From NCBI RefSeq assembly GCF_019279795.1, contig NC_056743.1, forward strand, positions 624,798,248 through 624,862,247: a stretch of 64,000 bases of DNA. The letters run 5' to 3'. The translations under genes and the position numbers were made by a program. This document shows positions 35,685 to 48,797 of this stretch, piece after piece (the first letter of the stretch is position 1; each line of letters begins with the position of its first letter). Origin of the DNA: Protopterus annectens (Eukaryota; Chordata; Ceratodontiformes; Protopteridae). The notes under the pieces were generated by a model. That model ran no database searches, was not told the DNA's origin, and was given only the letters and a program-made list of their open reading frames with translations.

Positions 35685-37655
35685 TGTGCCGGTCCCAAGC
35701 CCGGATAAATGGGGAGGGTTGCGTCGGTCCCAAGCCCGGATAAATGGGGAGGGTTGCGTCAGGAAGGGCATCCAGTGTAAAACTTGGCCAAATCATTCAT
35801 GCGGACACCAGTAAATATTTACATACCTGATCGGTCGAGGCCTGGGTTAACAATGACCACCACCAGTACTGTTAGCCAACAGGGTGCTGGTAGAAATTAG
35901 GCTACTGTTGGCCGAAGGAGGAGAGGAGGGGGAAGACATGGGCGAAGGCAGGAAGAGAGGAGAAAGGCTAGGACTGTGGTAGTGAGGGTCAGAACTTTGA
36001 ATGTTGGCAGTATGACTGGTATAGGGAGAGAGCTAGCCGATATGATGGACAGAAGGAAGGTTGGTATATTGTGTGTGCAAAAGACCAAATGGAAGGGGAG
36101 TACGGCTAGGTGCATCAGCGGTGAGTTTTTAAATTTTTTTTTTTTTTATCATGGTGTGGATGGTAGGAGAAATGGCGTAGGAGTTATCCTGAAGGAACAG
36201 TATGCTAAGAGTGTTTTGGAGGTGAAAAGAGTGTCTGATAGAGTGATGTTTATGAAGCTGGAAATTGATAATGTAATGATGAATGTTGTTGGTGCATATG
36301 CTCCACAAGTTGAGTGTGCGATGGACAAGAATGAAAAATTTTGGAGTGAGTTGGATGAAGTGGTGATGACTGTACCCAAGGGTGAGAGAGTGGTGATTGG
36401 AGCAGATTTCAGTGGGCATGTTGGTGAAGGGAACAGAGGGGATGAGGAAGTGATGGGTAGATATGGTGTTAAACAAAGGAATGCGGAAGGTCAGATGGTA
36501 GTGGATTTTGCAAAAAAGGATGGGTATGGCTGTGTTGAATACATATTTTAACAAGAGGGAGAAGCATAGGGTGACATACAAGAGTGGAGGAAGATGCATA
36601 CAGATGGATTATATCTTGTGTAGGAGGGGCAGTTTGAAGGAGATTGGAGACTGTAAAGTGGTGACAGGGGAAAGTGTAGTTAGGCAGCATAGGATGGTGG
36701 TTTGTAAGATGACTTTGGTGATCAAGAAGTGGAGGAGGATTGTGAGGGCAGCACCAAAGATCAAATGGTGGAAATTGAAAAAGGGTAATTTATGAGGTGG
36801 CGTTCAGGGAAGAGTTAAGACAAGCACTAGGTGGCAGTGAAGAGTTACCAAATTGCTGGGTAACTACAGCAGAGCTAGTAAGGGAGACTGCTAGAAAGGT
36901 GCTTGGTATGACATCTGGACAGAGGAAGGATGACAAGGAGACATGGTGGTGGAATGAGGAAGTACAGGAGAGTATACAGAGAAAGAGGTTGGCAAAGAAG
37001 AAGTGGGATTGTCAGAGAGATGAAGAAAGTAGACAGGAGTATAAGGAGATGAGGTGCATGGCAAAGAGTGAGGTGGCGAAGGCTAAGGATAAGGCATATG
37101 AAGAATTGTATGAAAGGTTAGACACTAAGGAGGGAGAAAAAAACCTGTACTGATTGGCTAGACAGAGGGACCGAGCTAGGAAAGATGTGCAGCAGGTAAA
37201 GGTGATAAAGGATAATGAGGGAAACATACTCACAAGCGAGGATAGTGTGTTGAGCAGATGGAAAGAGTACTTTGAGGGGTTGATGAATGAAGAGAATGAG
37301 AGGGAGAGAAGGTTGGATGATGTGGGGATAGTGAATCGTGAAGTGCAGTGGATTAACAAGGAGGAAGTAAGGATAGCTATGAAGAGGATGAAGAATGGAA
37401 AGGCTGTTGGTCCAGAATACATACCTGTGGAAGCATGGAGGTATCTAGGTGAAATGGCATACCTGTGGAAGCATGGAGGTATCTAGGTGAAATGGCAGTG
37501 TAGTTTTTAACCAGATTGTTTAATGAAATTTTGGAAAGTGAGAGGATGCCTGAGGAATGGAGAAAAAGTGTTTTGGTACCGATTTTTTAAGAATAAGGGT
37601 GATGTGCAGAGCTGTAGTAACTACAGAGGGATTAAGTTGATCAGTCACAGCATGA
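35685..37655 (+). mobile_element. RTE-clade LINE, 3'-truncated
   Basis: The 5' UTR-like part contains a 35-bp unit duplicated in tandem (35691 and 35726). The endonuclease reads VRVRTLNVGSMTGIGRELAD (35979), CVQKTKWKGS, VVGAYAPQVE (36289), VVIGADFSGHVGEGNRGDEE (36392) and MDYILCRRG (36605). A long linker follows, with ETWWWNEEVQESIQRKRLAK (36940-37000) and RWKEYFEGLMNEENERE (37257). The RT begins with MKRMKNGKAVGPEYIPVEAW (37379) and CSNYRGIKLISHSMKV (37614). The copy ends before the catalytic box. Frame changes lie near 36530 and 36790, a TGA replaces an Arg codon at 37151, and a 38-bp tandem duplication begins at 37421. The element is dead. Confidence 0.92.
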
Positions 37656-37659
37656 AGGT

Positions 37660-39300
37660 TATTTATTTTTATTTATTTATTTGCAGTTGGGTTTTTTTTT
37701 TTGGTGTGGTGGGTGTGACCTAACTGCTGCTTTTCTGCTCCTTATTCTGACTTGGCAGGTTACTGTAATTAGTGTGAGGGAACCTGGAATACTTTAATAT
37801 GTGATTTCTGTTTCCATGGACCAAAGCTGAAATGCAGTCCATGTCCATCAATTGTAGCTGTAACTGATACATTGGGATAGGAGCCGTCTTTAGAAAATGA
37901 CTGACCCTTTTGTTGTTTTCTCAGTTTAAACCCTCACTATCTGGCTTTGTAGAACTAATATGCATTTGTACGTTACGCAAAGCATCTTGGAATACATTGT
38001 GCAACTACTGTTTGCATGGAATAGAGCTAATAATTCATGGCTCTTTTTTATTAGAAGCATGTAAAAATGCACACAGAAATGTCTGTAACTTCTAGATGTG
38101 TAAGAGAGTTGATGATTTAACTTAATTTAAACACCCCATGCCATTTTTGCCACTCTTGAACATGGCTGTGAATGACTGACAGTGACAGAAGAATTCCAGT
38201 ATGCATTAAGGTGGCTGCCATCCCCTTGCTGTATATTTTTAAACAGTCACTGTCCAGATTTGTGGGACTAGTATGTCTTTTCAAACTTAATGCGATTTGT
38301 GCAAAGCAGCTTGAAATATTTTAATGTGTACCTACCGTTTACATGGAATAGAGCTGATACACAATACATGGCAGTCACCTTATTTATTTATTTTTTATTA
38401 CCAACATCTGAAGTGCACACAGAACTAGCTACAACTTCTGAGTGAAGGTGTGAGCTCTCTGGAAAAGAAACCGTTCCTATTTGTTTGCTCAGTTTAAACG
38501 GTCACAGTCTGGTTTTGCAAGACTAGTGTGCATTTGCAGGATTCCTGCGATTTAGGTGAAGCAACGTAAACCACATTAATGTGGTTACTGTTTCCATTTC
38601 CATTGAACAAAGCTGAAACTCATTATGTAGCTGTAATTTTTAGCTGTAACTGCTGGGTGGGGGTGGGAGCTGTCTGTAGAAAGTAACAGACCCTCTTTTT
38701 TTTTTTCTCAGTTTAGTCACTCTCTGGCTTTGCAGGACTAGTTGCATTTGCAGTATTAATATTTGTTTGAAGCGACTTGGAATACTTTAATGTGTGGCTA
38801 CTGTTTGTTTGGAAGTTCACAGAGCAGAAACGCAATATATGGCCATCATTTTTACAATCATCTGACGTGCATACAGAAGTAGCTATAACTTCTGAGTGGG
38901 AGTTGGAGCTGTCACTTGTAGGTAACTGACCTCTTGTTCTTGTTGCATTTTAAACAGTCACTATTTGGCTTTCAAGATTAGTGTAGATTTCTGTGAAGTA
39001 AGCTGGACTGCTTAAATGGACACCTGAGATATGCAAGATGTAACTGTAATTGGGACTTTCTGTAAATGAAAATGACTAGCTTGTCTGGTGCTTGCTCATT
39101 ATTCTGACTATGCATGACTAATGTGAAATGTGTGAAGCAACTTGGAATACCCTGTGGCAACTGCTAGAGGAGCAAAGGTGAACTACATTTTTGTGTACAG
39201 TTCCTGATGTAGTGGCTATAACTGCCTCATGGGGGTGGAGACTGTTTGGTGAAAGCAACTGACCCTCTTGTAACTTGCTCAGTTAAAAATTGTATCCTTT
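37660..39300. repeat. Degenerate tandem repeat, ~200-320-bp units
   Basis: Words recur in a fixed order: GACCCTxTTGT, then CTCAGTTTAAAC, TCACTxTCTGGCTTTGCAGGAC, TAGTxTGCATTTGCAG, GAAGCAACTTGGAATAC, TTTAATGTGTGGCTACTGTT and GAACAGAGCTGAAAC. The TGGAATAC-type word is found near 37787, 37988, 38309, 38567, 38778, 39003 and 39147. Units are old, with perhaps 60-75 percent identity by eye. No coding frame spans them. This may be an ancient satellite or a locally amplified intron segment. Confidence 0.65.
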
Positions 39301-39762
39301 AAAAAAACATAAGGCATAAAATGCTTCCCAAAACATCAGGATCTTCAGATCTGGGGATAGGGTGGGCCCCAATACTGTAAGGCAGTCTAAAACCAGCCCT
39401 TGTCAAGGTGTGCACAGGAGGACATTTTAATTTTTGATTTAGTGCTGGGGACAATACTTGTTTATTTTTCTTCCTAAACCTCACAGGTGTGCACAGTGTC
39501 ACTACAACTTCTATTGGAGCGGAGTCCTGTCTCAGAGTAACACACCGGAATCATCAATGTGATTTGTTTTTCACTTTCATCACAAACATTAGTTGTATAT
39601 GCAGGTGGTTATCTTTTTAGGAGTGTAAGAGGCATGCTATTTGTATGTCTGACAGCAACAGGATGAAATATGTTATGTGCTTTGTTTTTTCAGTTTCATC
39701 CCAGTGTAACAGAGAGGTAAATGGGCCAAAGCTGTCTTTTTGGGGAGTGTAGGTGAGGAGGC

Positions 39763-39833
<71 letters not shown>

Positions 39834-41099
39834 CAGCAGCAACTTGAAGTATTTGCTGTCATTTGAGTCTTCAGTTTTATCCCAGGGAGAGTAGAGACTA
39901 TTTTCTGATAGGATTTGTGTGTCCCCACAACCATTTGTCTTCTCAGTTTATTGTGAGCTTATGTTTTGTCAGTTTTGAGCATTAAGCCTTGGAAGAAACT
40001 TATTCCTTCCTTGAAATAGTTCACCTAAGGATGGTTCTGTATTTAGTGTACACTTAACACCTTTGCAAAGCATTATAAATTGGAGATGATGTCTAGGTTC
40101 GTGTTTTTCTTTAGATCTACCTTTTTTAAGGGGGTGTTTCCACATAGCGATTGTCCAGGAGCCTGCGCTGTTATGGTGGATGGATCCTAAATTGCATACT
40201 TGTCATAATATATATTCTGCAAGAGACGTCTGTCCTCTGTAACATATTTATGTGTACCCCCAAACCTGTAACATTGCTGCTATTATGTTTTTCCTTTCAC
40301 CCTTTTGTAATTCTTACTTGCCTTTACATGTCACACTGAAGACCTGGAGAAGCAGACCATTGCATTGCATAAGATGGGGAGGGCATGTAGCAGCCAGGAA
40401 AAATTGTACTTACTGATTCATGAGTGGTCTTAATGCCCACCAGCTGTAGATTTGTGGTTACTGAGGATGGTTCTTGTATGGTGATGACTTAACTTTTATA
40501 CAAGTATATATGCTACTGGTAGATGGTACTATGCGGCTACCATTTCGTTTCTAAAACAATGGCTGGGCAACCCCTCTCTTCCAGTTGGGTCCTGTAGGCC
40601 TTCTGAAGGCTGAGTACTCGGGTGGAGGCCAAGTCTGTCAGAAATTTTAAGATTTCAAGGAGTGAGCCTCACTGTGTTGCATCTCTGAGATACCTAGAAG
40701 CTTGGAAGTTTTGATTGGTCAGGAATGTGCTTATTATAGGATTTTAAAATAATACGTGCCATGATAGAACAGCAGTTAAGTAGCCAGGAATATTTTGGGG
40801 TTGGGTGGTGCACCTTGGAAGATATTTTTATAACCTAAAATGCTACATATATTTATTAACAAGAAATTGTATCTTGTTGCTCCTTTCAGTTAATGGCAAA
40901 ACAATGTCCTATGAGCTAGGTTTTAGGCTTATGTGAAGATGGCATAAAGAAAATTAATTTACAATTTTGGTAGTGTATTTAGGAAAAAAAATGTCTTCAG
41001 CAACTAGCCATTCAGCAAAATGGAGCACTTCTGTTATATTCGTGGAGCTATGAAAAGGGTGACATTGTTTCTTAGTGTCTGTACTCCTAGTTAGAGGAA
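39301..41099. other. Intron DNA with a (TG)n microsatellite
   Basis: 39540-39960 has a further degenerate repeat: ACAGCAxCA, followed by CAGTTTxATCCCAG, at about 39650 and 39833. I recognised no gene or mobile element elsewhere in this stretch. Confidence 0.4.
39765..39832. repeat. (TG)n microsatellite
   Basis: About 68 bp of pure TG. Confidence 0.98.
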
Positions 41100-41335
41100 G
41101 TTATGCAGAAGGGAAGTGTTAAAAAGAGAGAGGAGTTTGTGTAGAAAGGGGTGAATGTGTGTGCTCTTGCATGTGCATGAAGGGAAGAGTAAAAAAGAAA
41201 GAGAGGGATTTGTGTAGAAAGAGGTGAATGTGTTTGCGCTTACACGTGCATGAAGGGAAAAGTAAAAAAGAGAGAGGAATTTGTGTAGAAAGGGGCAAAT
41301 GTGTGTGTGCTTGCATGTGCACGATTGATTTATTA
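41100..41335. repeat. Three tandem ~75-bp units
   Basis: The unit reads AAAGAGAGAGGAxTTTGTGT, then AGAAAGxGGxGAATGTGTxT, then GCxxTTxCAxGTGCATGAAG, and occurs three times with minor differences. The spaced frames on the minus strand are only by-products of the repeat. Confidence 0.85.
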
Positions 41336-42086
41336 TTGTTTTGTACTGACCTGTATCAACCAACCCCTAGGCAAACGCAACTAGTCTGCTTGTACGATTA
41401 AGCTACCAGACATTTTGACAGTCCAGCAAAGTGTGGACTCCAGCACCGTTTCTTTTGCCCATTTCATTTTAATTTGAGTCAGCAGTTAGCCAGATATCTA
41501 TATGTAACTGGCCTATGCATACTTGTCAGCCTCTTGGAGCAGTAAATCTGAACAGAGTTATAAATAAAAGTGGGCCAAAGGCCCCAAAATATGGGACAGT
41601 TCTTTTAAGTATTGCTCTTAGAAACTTAGAAACTTGAAACTTAGAAAAAACTTAGAAACTTATAAACTTAGAAAGTTGATAGAATAACAGATTTTGCATG
41701 CATTAGCACAAATTTTCTGAAGGCTATGAAGTCTGAAACTCAAATGTCTGTCATTATTTTCTAACCCCAGTCTTTAATGATTTGTCACTAATTTGCTTGA
41801 AAACTTAGTTTATGAAAAATGGACAAAAAATATGAGGCCAAAACCTGGACATTCTGCAAAAATCTATACATTTGAGCGGTATGGTCCCATGTGTTTTGGA
41901 GCTAGCAGTTTTGTTCAACAGTGTAACCATATCTGTCATCTTATTTTTGGTGTTGTCCAGAATTCTTGAGCAAGAATGTGGGGTGGGGGACAAAGGACTA
42001 AAATTGGGGACCATTTTTAATACTCTTTTTATTTACTTACATCTTTTGTTCTATTATTTTTTTTTTTTTTTTTTTGCATCAGTGTG
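41336..42086. other. Intron DNA without recognised elements
   Basis: A short run of AAACTTAGAAACTT-type repeats (41617-41675) and a long T tract (42055-42075) are the only distinctive features. Confidence 0.4.
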
Positions 42087-42294
42087 CATTTTCTGAACAA
42101 TAAGTATGAAACTCTTATCTCTGACATTACTGACTCACTGTAATCCCCTGTGATTTATCAAAAAACAATATTTTATGAGGAGTGGATCAACATTTTCTGA
42201 ACAATAAGTATGAAACTCTTATCTCTGACATTACTGACTCGCTGTAATCCTCTGTGATTTATCAAAAAACAATATTTTATGAGGAGTGGATCAA
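42087..42294. repeat. Tandem duplication, 104-bp unit x2
   Basis: The segment starting CATTTTCTGAACAATAAGTA at 42087 is repeated at 42191, with only about three differences over 104 bp. Such high identity implies a recent duplication, or an assembly duplication. Confidence 0.95.
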
Positions 42295-43474
42295 AATTTG
42301 AGGCAAAATCAGGGACTTTTGAGAGGTAAGAGTCATTTTTCTGCAATAAATTCAGTATATGATGGATTAATCCAGGGTCATCAAGCATTTGTGTTTGTTT
42401 TTCTAAAGGTAGCTAGACTGGAAATGGCAGGCAGTAAACATTGGAGCAGAGTAATGGGGGTGAGATTTGATAGTGGGAGGTATAGTTTTTACAGCACAAT
42501 GAAGGAATATAACTTGGCTTTACATGTGGGCAGAGTGAAAAACCCTGCCCAGCAGTAGAAGTTGGCTGGTGCTAAAAATGTACACAGCACTGTGTGTATT
42601 TACAAACATCGGATATGTCTCCATGTCATATGTACATATTTGTTCTCTGTGCACGTGAAAAAGTTAGTGTTTCAGGAAATCATGTTGCTATTAAGGGGCT
42701 GGTTTTCTGTTTTTCCAGTGCAGTGGCTGTCACACATGATTTTTGTCACTGTTGGTCCATGCACATGCTTTCCTGTGATGGTTATCTGTCGTTTTTGTCA
42801 TGTTAGATTTCCATGCCACATAGGCAAAGTGGAAATAATGACACCATCCAAAGAGATCTGCAGAGTGTGGAGACTGTGTTGCAACCTCTTTGCCCAGCCT
42901 TCTGAAATGTTGCCTTTATACCTGGGCCAGCAGCTGTCTGGTTAGATTTCTTGCCACCATTGCAGGAAGATGGAAGCCGTCAGTACTATGCACAGTTTGC
43001 ATTATTGATCGGATGTAGTACAAAGTGAAAGAGGTGGCTTGGGTATTTTTAGTTTCCTATGAGGTGAAGCCAGCAGGATACACTATATATTCACCATTAA
43101 ATAAAGGCAGGCATTTGGAAAGAAAGCATGTTAGTGGTAAGGGAAAGGCTAAGAATCACTGTCTCACTTTTCAGTGCTTTCTACCCTTACACATATTTAC
43201 TGCATGAAGCCAGCTGCTTCCTCATTTTAATACATTGTAGACCTGAGACTACTGCCGTTTTTGTGGAGGTTCAGACTAGACCTTATTTTGTTGGTGGGAG
43301 TTCTGTATGATGAGTTTAAGAACTAATTACTCTCTTTGGATAATAATTGGATCATAGTCACCAGGAACAAGGTGTTTCTGTATTTCTGAGCTGTACTAAT
43401 AAGCATCCGTGTGTTCTGTTAATAGTGCCGAGTGTTTCTGTGTATTACCCTAGTGTGTAGGTCTCAGTCTTCCA
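42295..43474. other. Intron DNA without recognised elements
   Basis: Open frames of up to 127 codons (42562-42945) have no similarity I recognise and no flanking splice logic. I see no element. Confidence 0.4.
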
Positions 43475-46400
43475 TGATGATCTTCGTGATTCACTGTTGC
43501 AGTCATCACATTTGAGTTATCTGCCTGCAGGTAGCCCTCAGTTGGCCTAAATACCAGAGTCTTGGGATTTCTGCGTCGGATGCTGTCGCTTCCATGACGT
43601 CAGGGGTATCAAACATGCAGCTGACACCATTACATCAGTCTTTCTTGCCATGGATTTCCCGAAACAGAACAAGTTCGCAAGTGCTGGTCGTCCGCCTTGT
43701 GAAATTTTCGTTTTTCAAGTTTCGGATCTGAAGTCTTCTAAAAGATAAGTACCCCGTTGGGGATCCTTTTTTCTTGCACTAACCGATGTTAGAAAAAATT
43801 TAATAATTGTCTTGCTTGTGGAAAGCGAATACCTCACAGAGATTTTCATTCTTACTGCATCACCTGTTTAGGCCCAGACCACGACTTCCTTCGCTGTTGG
43901 TTTTGTGCCTTATTCAACGCCCGAACTATTCATCGTCGGGCAGTTTTTGTAGCTAAATTCTTTCGCTCTCTATCTCCGTACTCCGAAATGGCCTTCCGAC
44001 TACTGATCTTCCAGAGACAGGCGACATAGGTCCAAAACTGCTGACGACACTACCGTTGAGCTAGTCGCCAGTCCGGCGGTATTCAGGTGCGTTTGCAGCT
44101 CCTGATACCCACTTCTACAGATTCGCAGGCCTCTACATTTCCGCTGGGAGAGCCAGGACTACTCTCAGTCCATAAAGTGACTCTGGGAAGTTTTAAACTT
44201 GCCTCAGCACAGGCCTCTAGCTATCCCTACTGTTCTGGAAATCGTAGATGATGTCTTTTTGGAGTCCAGCCTCAACCCTGATACTTTGCCTCCAGCTCCC
44301 AGGAAACGTGATGGGTACTGTAGATTACCCGACTCCCATAAATTCCTTTTTAAGAATCCTACTGTGAATCCAGAGACCATTTCCCAGGGACCTAAAGGCA
44401 TTAAGGCTACATCTGCCAAAAATCCTACCCCTTCGGAGAGGGATTCTAGGGCTTTAAACAGATGAGGTAAGAAGGTATACACCTCTGCTACTCTTGCCAT
44501 TAGAGCTTTAAATTGCCAGCTTCATATGTTAAAGTATCAGCAGCATATTATGGAGCTAATTAAACAGAAAATGATGCTGATTCCTTAGTGTGCAGAACAC
44601 AAAGATTTTAAAAAGTTAATGCATTCTGCTAACCAAGTTGGTAAACATACTTTGCAATGTGGGTTTGATGCCTTAGAAGCATCTTGCAGGGCTGCTGTCA
44701 CTGGGTCTGTTCTTAGAAGGCATGCTTGGCTTAAGAAATAAAACTTGCCAGATCATGTCAAAGCAAAATTACTAGATGCACCATTAAACCAAGAGCGTCT
44801 ATTTGGCAATAAAGCAGAAGTCCTCAAAAGGATGGAGGAGAAAGCTAAATCTATGCAAACTGTTAAAAATTTCTTACAAATACAGCCACCTAGGTTTAGT
44901 AAGCATTGGCCTTCAAAAAACTGTTTTTTCCAGTCCCTTCCAGGCCTCCACAGTCCATGCCCAGGGTCAGCAGACTTCCAAGACTTCAAGTCTCAGGTTA
45001 TGTACAGATCTAAGCAATGGAGTGCTACTACATCCAAAACAGGGAGTAGTAAGCCACCATCCTATGGTAAAATTGCACAATGACTTGTTCTTAACTCTTC
45101 CAAGCCTTGCCCAAGTACTTGTACCTTTAGGAGGGAAACTTGCCCTGCATGCCAAAAACTGGGAATGCATTACTCAAGACAGATGGATCTTGAACATTGT
45201 TTCTCAGGGATACAGATTCCACTTCCACTCAAGTGGATGGCCAGACCTCCCCCCAAACCAGTGGGCAAAGGCCCAAAAGCAGGTACTTTCTGTCCTCAGT
45301 ATCAAGGCTATTCAACCTGTCCCAGCAGAACAAAAGGAACAAGGCTTTTATTCAGACAGTTTCTGGTTCCCAGAAAAGAAAACTCTTGGCGTCCTATCCT
45401 GGATCTGTCTATTCTCAACACCTTTCTGTTGGTTCCAAACTTCAAAATGCTAACTCTCCAACAGCTGCTTCCTATGCTAGCCAAGGACTCCTAGCTAGCA
45501 ACCCTAAACTTAAAAGAAGCTTATCTACACATCCCCATAAGGGAATTTTGCAGGAAATGCCTACGCTTCAGAGCAGGCTCTATGCACTATCAGTTCTCTG
45601 CACTTCCCTTTGGCTTATCTACTGCGCCCAGGGTATTCACTAAGTGCCTGACTCCAGCCATTGCATATTGCAGGCAGCGAAGAATTCAAATTTACTCATA
45701 CTTGGACAATTGCCTGATTCAGGCAGACAGTCAGGACTTGCTAATACAGCACCTGGCATTTGTAAAGAGACTTCTAACTTCACTGGGGTACACCATCAAC
45801 GAAAAGAAATCACAGTTGGTACCCAGCCAACAGATTGTATTCCTGGGAGCAAGCTTGAACACAACTTCCCAGATTGCATTCCTCACTCCGGAGAAATTTA
45901 TTTGACAAACTACTTCAGTCTACTGGCCACCAAAACCCAGCTATCTGCAAGAAAAATACTGCAAGCCCTAGGTTTCATGGCCTCTTGCATTCTATTAATT
46001 CCATATGCAAGACTGCATATGAGGAAACTTTAGTGGTACCTAAGTCTCTGGTGTCAACATTCTCAGGACTTGGAAACAATGATCCCTATCCTTCCTTGCC
46101 TAAGGACAAAGTTTCTTTGGTGGGCAGAGGCCTGCAGCCACAACAAGGGACTCCCTTTCACTCTACCCCTTTCTGCCCAAACCCTAACGGGTGCATCAGA
46201 CTATGCATGGGGGGCTCACATGGCAGGGCAGTGCATCTAGGGCAAATGGAACCCAAAGCAAATGCACCTGCATATCAATCAAAAAGAAATGTTAGCTATA
46301 CAGAATGCTCTGACAGCCTTCAAAGGCCTTATTCTTCCAGGACAACTATTGGTAAAGACAGACAACACCACAGTTATGTGGTGCATAAACAAGCAGGGGG

Positions 46401-48455
46401 AACCCATTCCTACCCACTCTGCAGACTAGCCATAGCTATGTGGAACACAGCCGTGGGCAGTCAAGTGCACCTGCAAGTTCAATTCCTGCCAGGCAAACTA
46501 AATTCACTGGCAGACGACTTGAGCAGAAATCTCATGGACCCACACGAGTGGAAACTGGAGGGGGCACCAGAGGTGGACCTTTTTGCTTCCCCTCAGAACT
46601 GTCAATTGAGCAAATATATTGCACCAGAACTACCCACAGCAAGCTTGGAGAGTGGATGCCCTGTCCTTCACATGGGAAAACCTCTCAGGCTATACCTCTG
46701 CCCCTCCTCTCAAAGGTTCTACTAAAGATCAAACAGGACAAGCCAAGGACAACCCTGATTGCACCAGACTGGCCATGCCAGCACTGGTACCCTCTTGTGC
46801 GCAGTCTGACAGTACTGCCACCATGACGGCTGCCTCAGACTCCTTCCCTGCTGTCCCAGCAGGCGGGCCAGATTCTGCACCCTCAGCTACAGACCCTGAA
46901 CCTAGCAGCCTGGCTCATCCACTGAATTCTTCACCAGCAACTCTCAGTAAGCAGGTGCTGGATGTCATTCTTGAGGCAAGGAGGCCTAGTACTAGAAAAT
47001 CCTATTCGGAAAAGTGGAAAAGATACTGCTCCTGGAACCAGTCTCAGGGAATGGACACAACTGTGTCCAACTTACCTCATATACTAGATTACTTAACAGA
47101 AATGCACCACAAAGGCCTATCCTTCTCTTCTATTAAGATTCATGCCTCTGCCATCTCAGCTCATTATAATACTGAGTCACCCCTTTTCTCTCATCCTCTA
47201 GTCAAACAGTTCCTGAGAGGAGCCAAAAATCCAAGACCCCCCAGGAGAGCTCCCACTCCTGCCTGGGACTTTAACTTTGTATTGGAAAAGCTCACGCTTC
47301 TGCCCTTTGAACCTACTGCCTCAGCAGAGTTAAAGTTCCTCTCATGGAAGACCGCTTTACTTCTAGCCATCACTTCAGCAAGAAGAGTGTTTGAATTGCA
47401 GGCCCTTATGGCCGTGGAACCCTTCATTATCTTCCATGTGGACAAGGTTTACCTCAGGGCTAACCCATTATTTATGCCCAAGGTGGTGTCTAGTGTGGCT
47501 TTAAACCAATCCATTAATTTGCCAACCTTTTTCCCTAATCCTCAGAATAAAGGGGAAAGGACCCTGCACTCCATGGACGTGCACAGGCAGTTCAGGTTCT
47601 ATCTGGACAGGACTAAGCCCTTCAGAAAATCTGACCAGCTGCTAGTAGCTTTGCTGCAGGGGTAGAGGGCAAGGCCATTTCAAAGCAAACCATTTCTAAA
47701 TGGATAGCACACTGCATCCATTCCTGCTACAAACACCACTGGAAACCTACCTCACAGGGGATCAGAACACATTCACTAGGGCTACATCAACCTCTACAGC
47801 ATTTCTCAGGGGAGTCCCTACCAGGGACATCCTGGAAGCTGCAACCTGGAGCTCTGTACACACTTTCACCAAGCATTACTACTTGCCTATCTTTTTTAAA
47901 TTCAGAGCTGGATTTGCCACAGCAGTCTTACAGGGCCTGATTGCCAGCTTTAGTGCTTCTTAACTGCCTCCACCCTTACTTAGCTTTGAGAATCAACCCA
48001 AATGTGATGACTGCAACAGTGAAACATGAAGAACATAGTACAGTTGTGTACACTTACCATAAATGTAGATGTTCGAGTGTATTCACTGTTGCAGTCCTAT
48101 TCCCCCCCCCTGAATTCTCTTTACTTCTACATATCTTTTTTGTTTGGCATATCTTATATCATGCGTATTTGCTTTTTGTTGGGGGTGTTCCATACCATGT
48201 AATTGCTTCCTATTTTGGGGGCTCCTGACATCCTGGGGCAAGAAAAACTGATGTAATGGCGTCAGCTGCATGTTTTATACCCCTGACGACCTGACATCAT
48301 GGAAGAAGCGACAGCATCCGATGCAGAAATCCTAAGACTCTGGTATTCAGGCCGACTGAGGGCTATCTGCAGGCAGATAACCCAAATGTGATGACTGCAA
48401 CAGTGAATACACTCGAGCATCTACATTTATGGTAAGTGTACACAATTGTACTTTC
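43475..48455 (+). mobile_element. DIRS retroelement, copy A (fossil)
   Basis: About 5 kb, bounded by inverted terminal repeats that share TCACTGTTGCAGTCATCACA. The left copy spans 43487-43660. The right copy, inverted, spans 48230-48410. An internal complementary region at 47980-48100 is the DIRS hallmark. Parts in order are a gag-like region (about 43850-44770), RT (about 45100-46000), RNase H (about 46150-46560) and tyrosine recombinase (about 46930-47960). DIRS elements integrate through this recombinase and lack a DDE integrase. The copy is an old fossil with several breaks in gag and pol, and the recombinase region is the best preserved. The right repeat carries TATAAAA reading inward. 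Confidence 0.93.
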
Positions 48456-48797
48456 TTTTGTATGCGAAGTGTGAGAATGCTTCCCTAATAAATACTGTAC
48501 AAGACAGCATATAGTATCACAATTACTCCTTACTGAGTGTTTGTCACTGATAACACGGTTGACTCAAGCTGGATGAATTTCTGCATTTGTGACCAATTCT
48601 TGGCTTCTGTCATTTATAATGGGAGTGTACTTTGCTACTAAATGACAGCAAAAGTGATTGGAAAGTTTTATTCATGGTTGCAGAGATTTAAAAGTATATT
48701 TTACTATAATTAATTAAAAGTTTAGTTTTCTAATTTTTTTCTTTCCCTTCCTCTTTTTTCCCCTGTTTCTGCCTTCCTTGAACTTCCTGCTCTGTAG
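48456..48797. other. 3' end of intron 1 with polypyrimidine tract
   Basis: About 340 bp separate DIRS copy A from the microexon. The last 75 bp (48723-48797) are almost entirely pyrimidine-rich and end TCTGTAG, which is a strong acceptor. Confidence 0.75.

Larger units (their letters stand above)
12873..48797 (+). other. RNF5: Intron 1 of the RING-finger gene, ~35.9 kb
   Basis: It begins with GTAAGG and ends with a long pyrimidine tract and CTGTAG. It is filled with mobile elements on both strands, including five CR1 fragments, other LINEs, mariner, a hAT MITE, RTE and a complete-length DIRS copy. No other host exon was recognised inside it. Confidence 0.8.

Noticed and set aside
36129-36599. 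156-codon minus-strand frame
   Set aside because: It lies antisense to the RTE endonuclease, whose motifs are clear on the + strand; a shadow frame.
41091-41363. 90-codon minus-strand frame with three internal repeats
   Set aside because: It is the translation of a 75-bp tandem repeat and has no independent support.
42562-42945. 127-codon open frame
   Set aside because: It is Cys/Val-rich, low-complexity-like translation with no family resemblance and no start or splice context.
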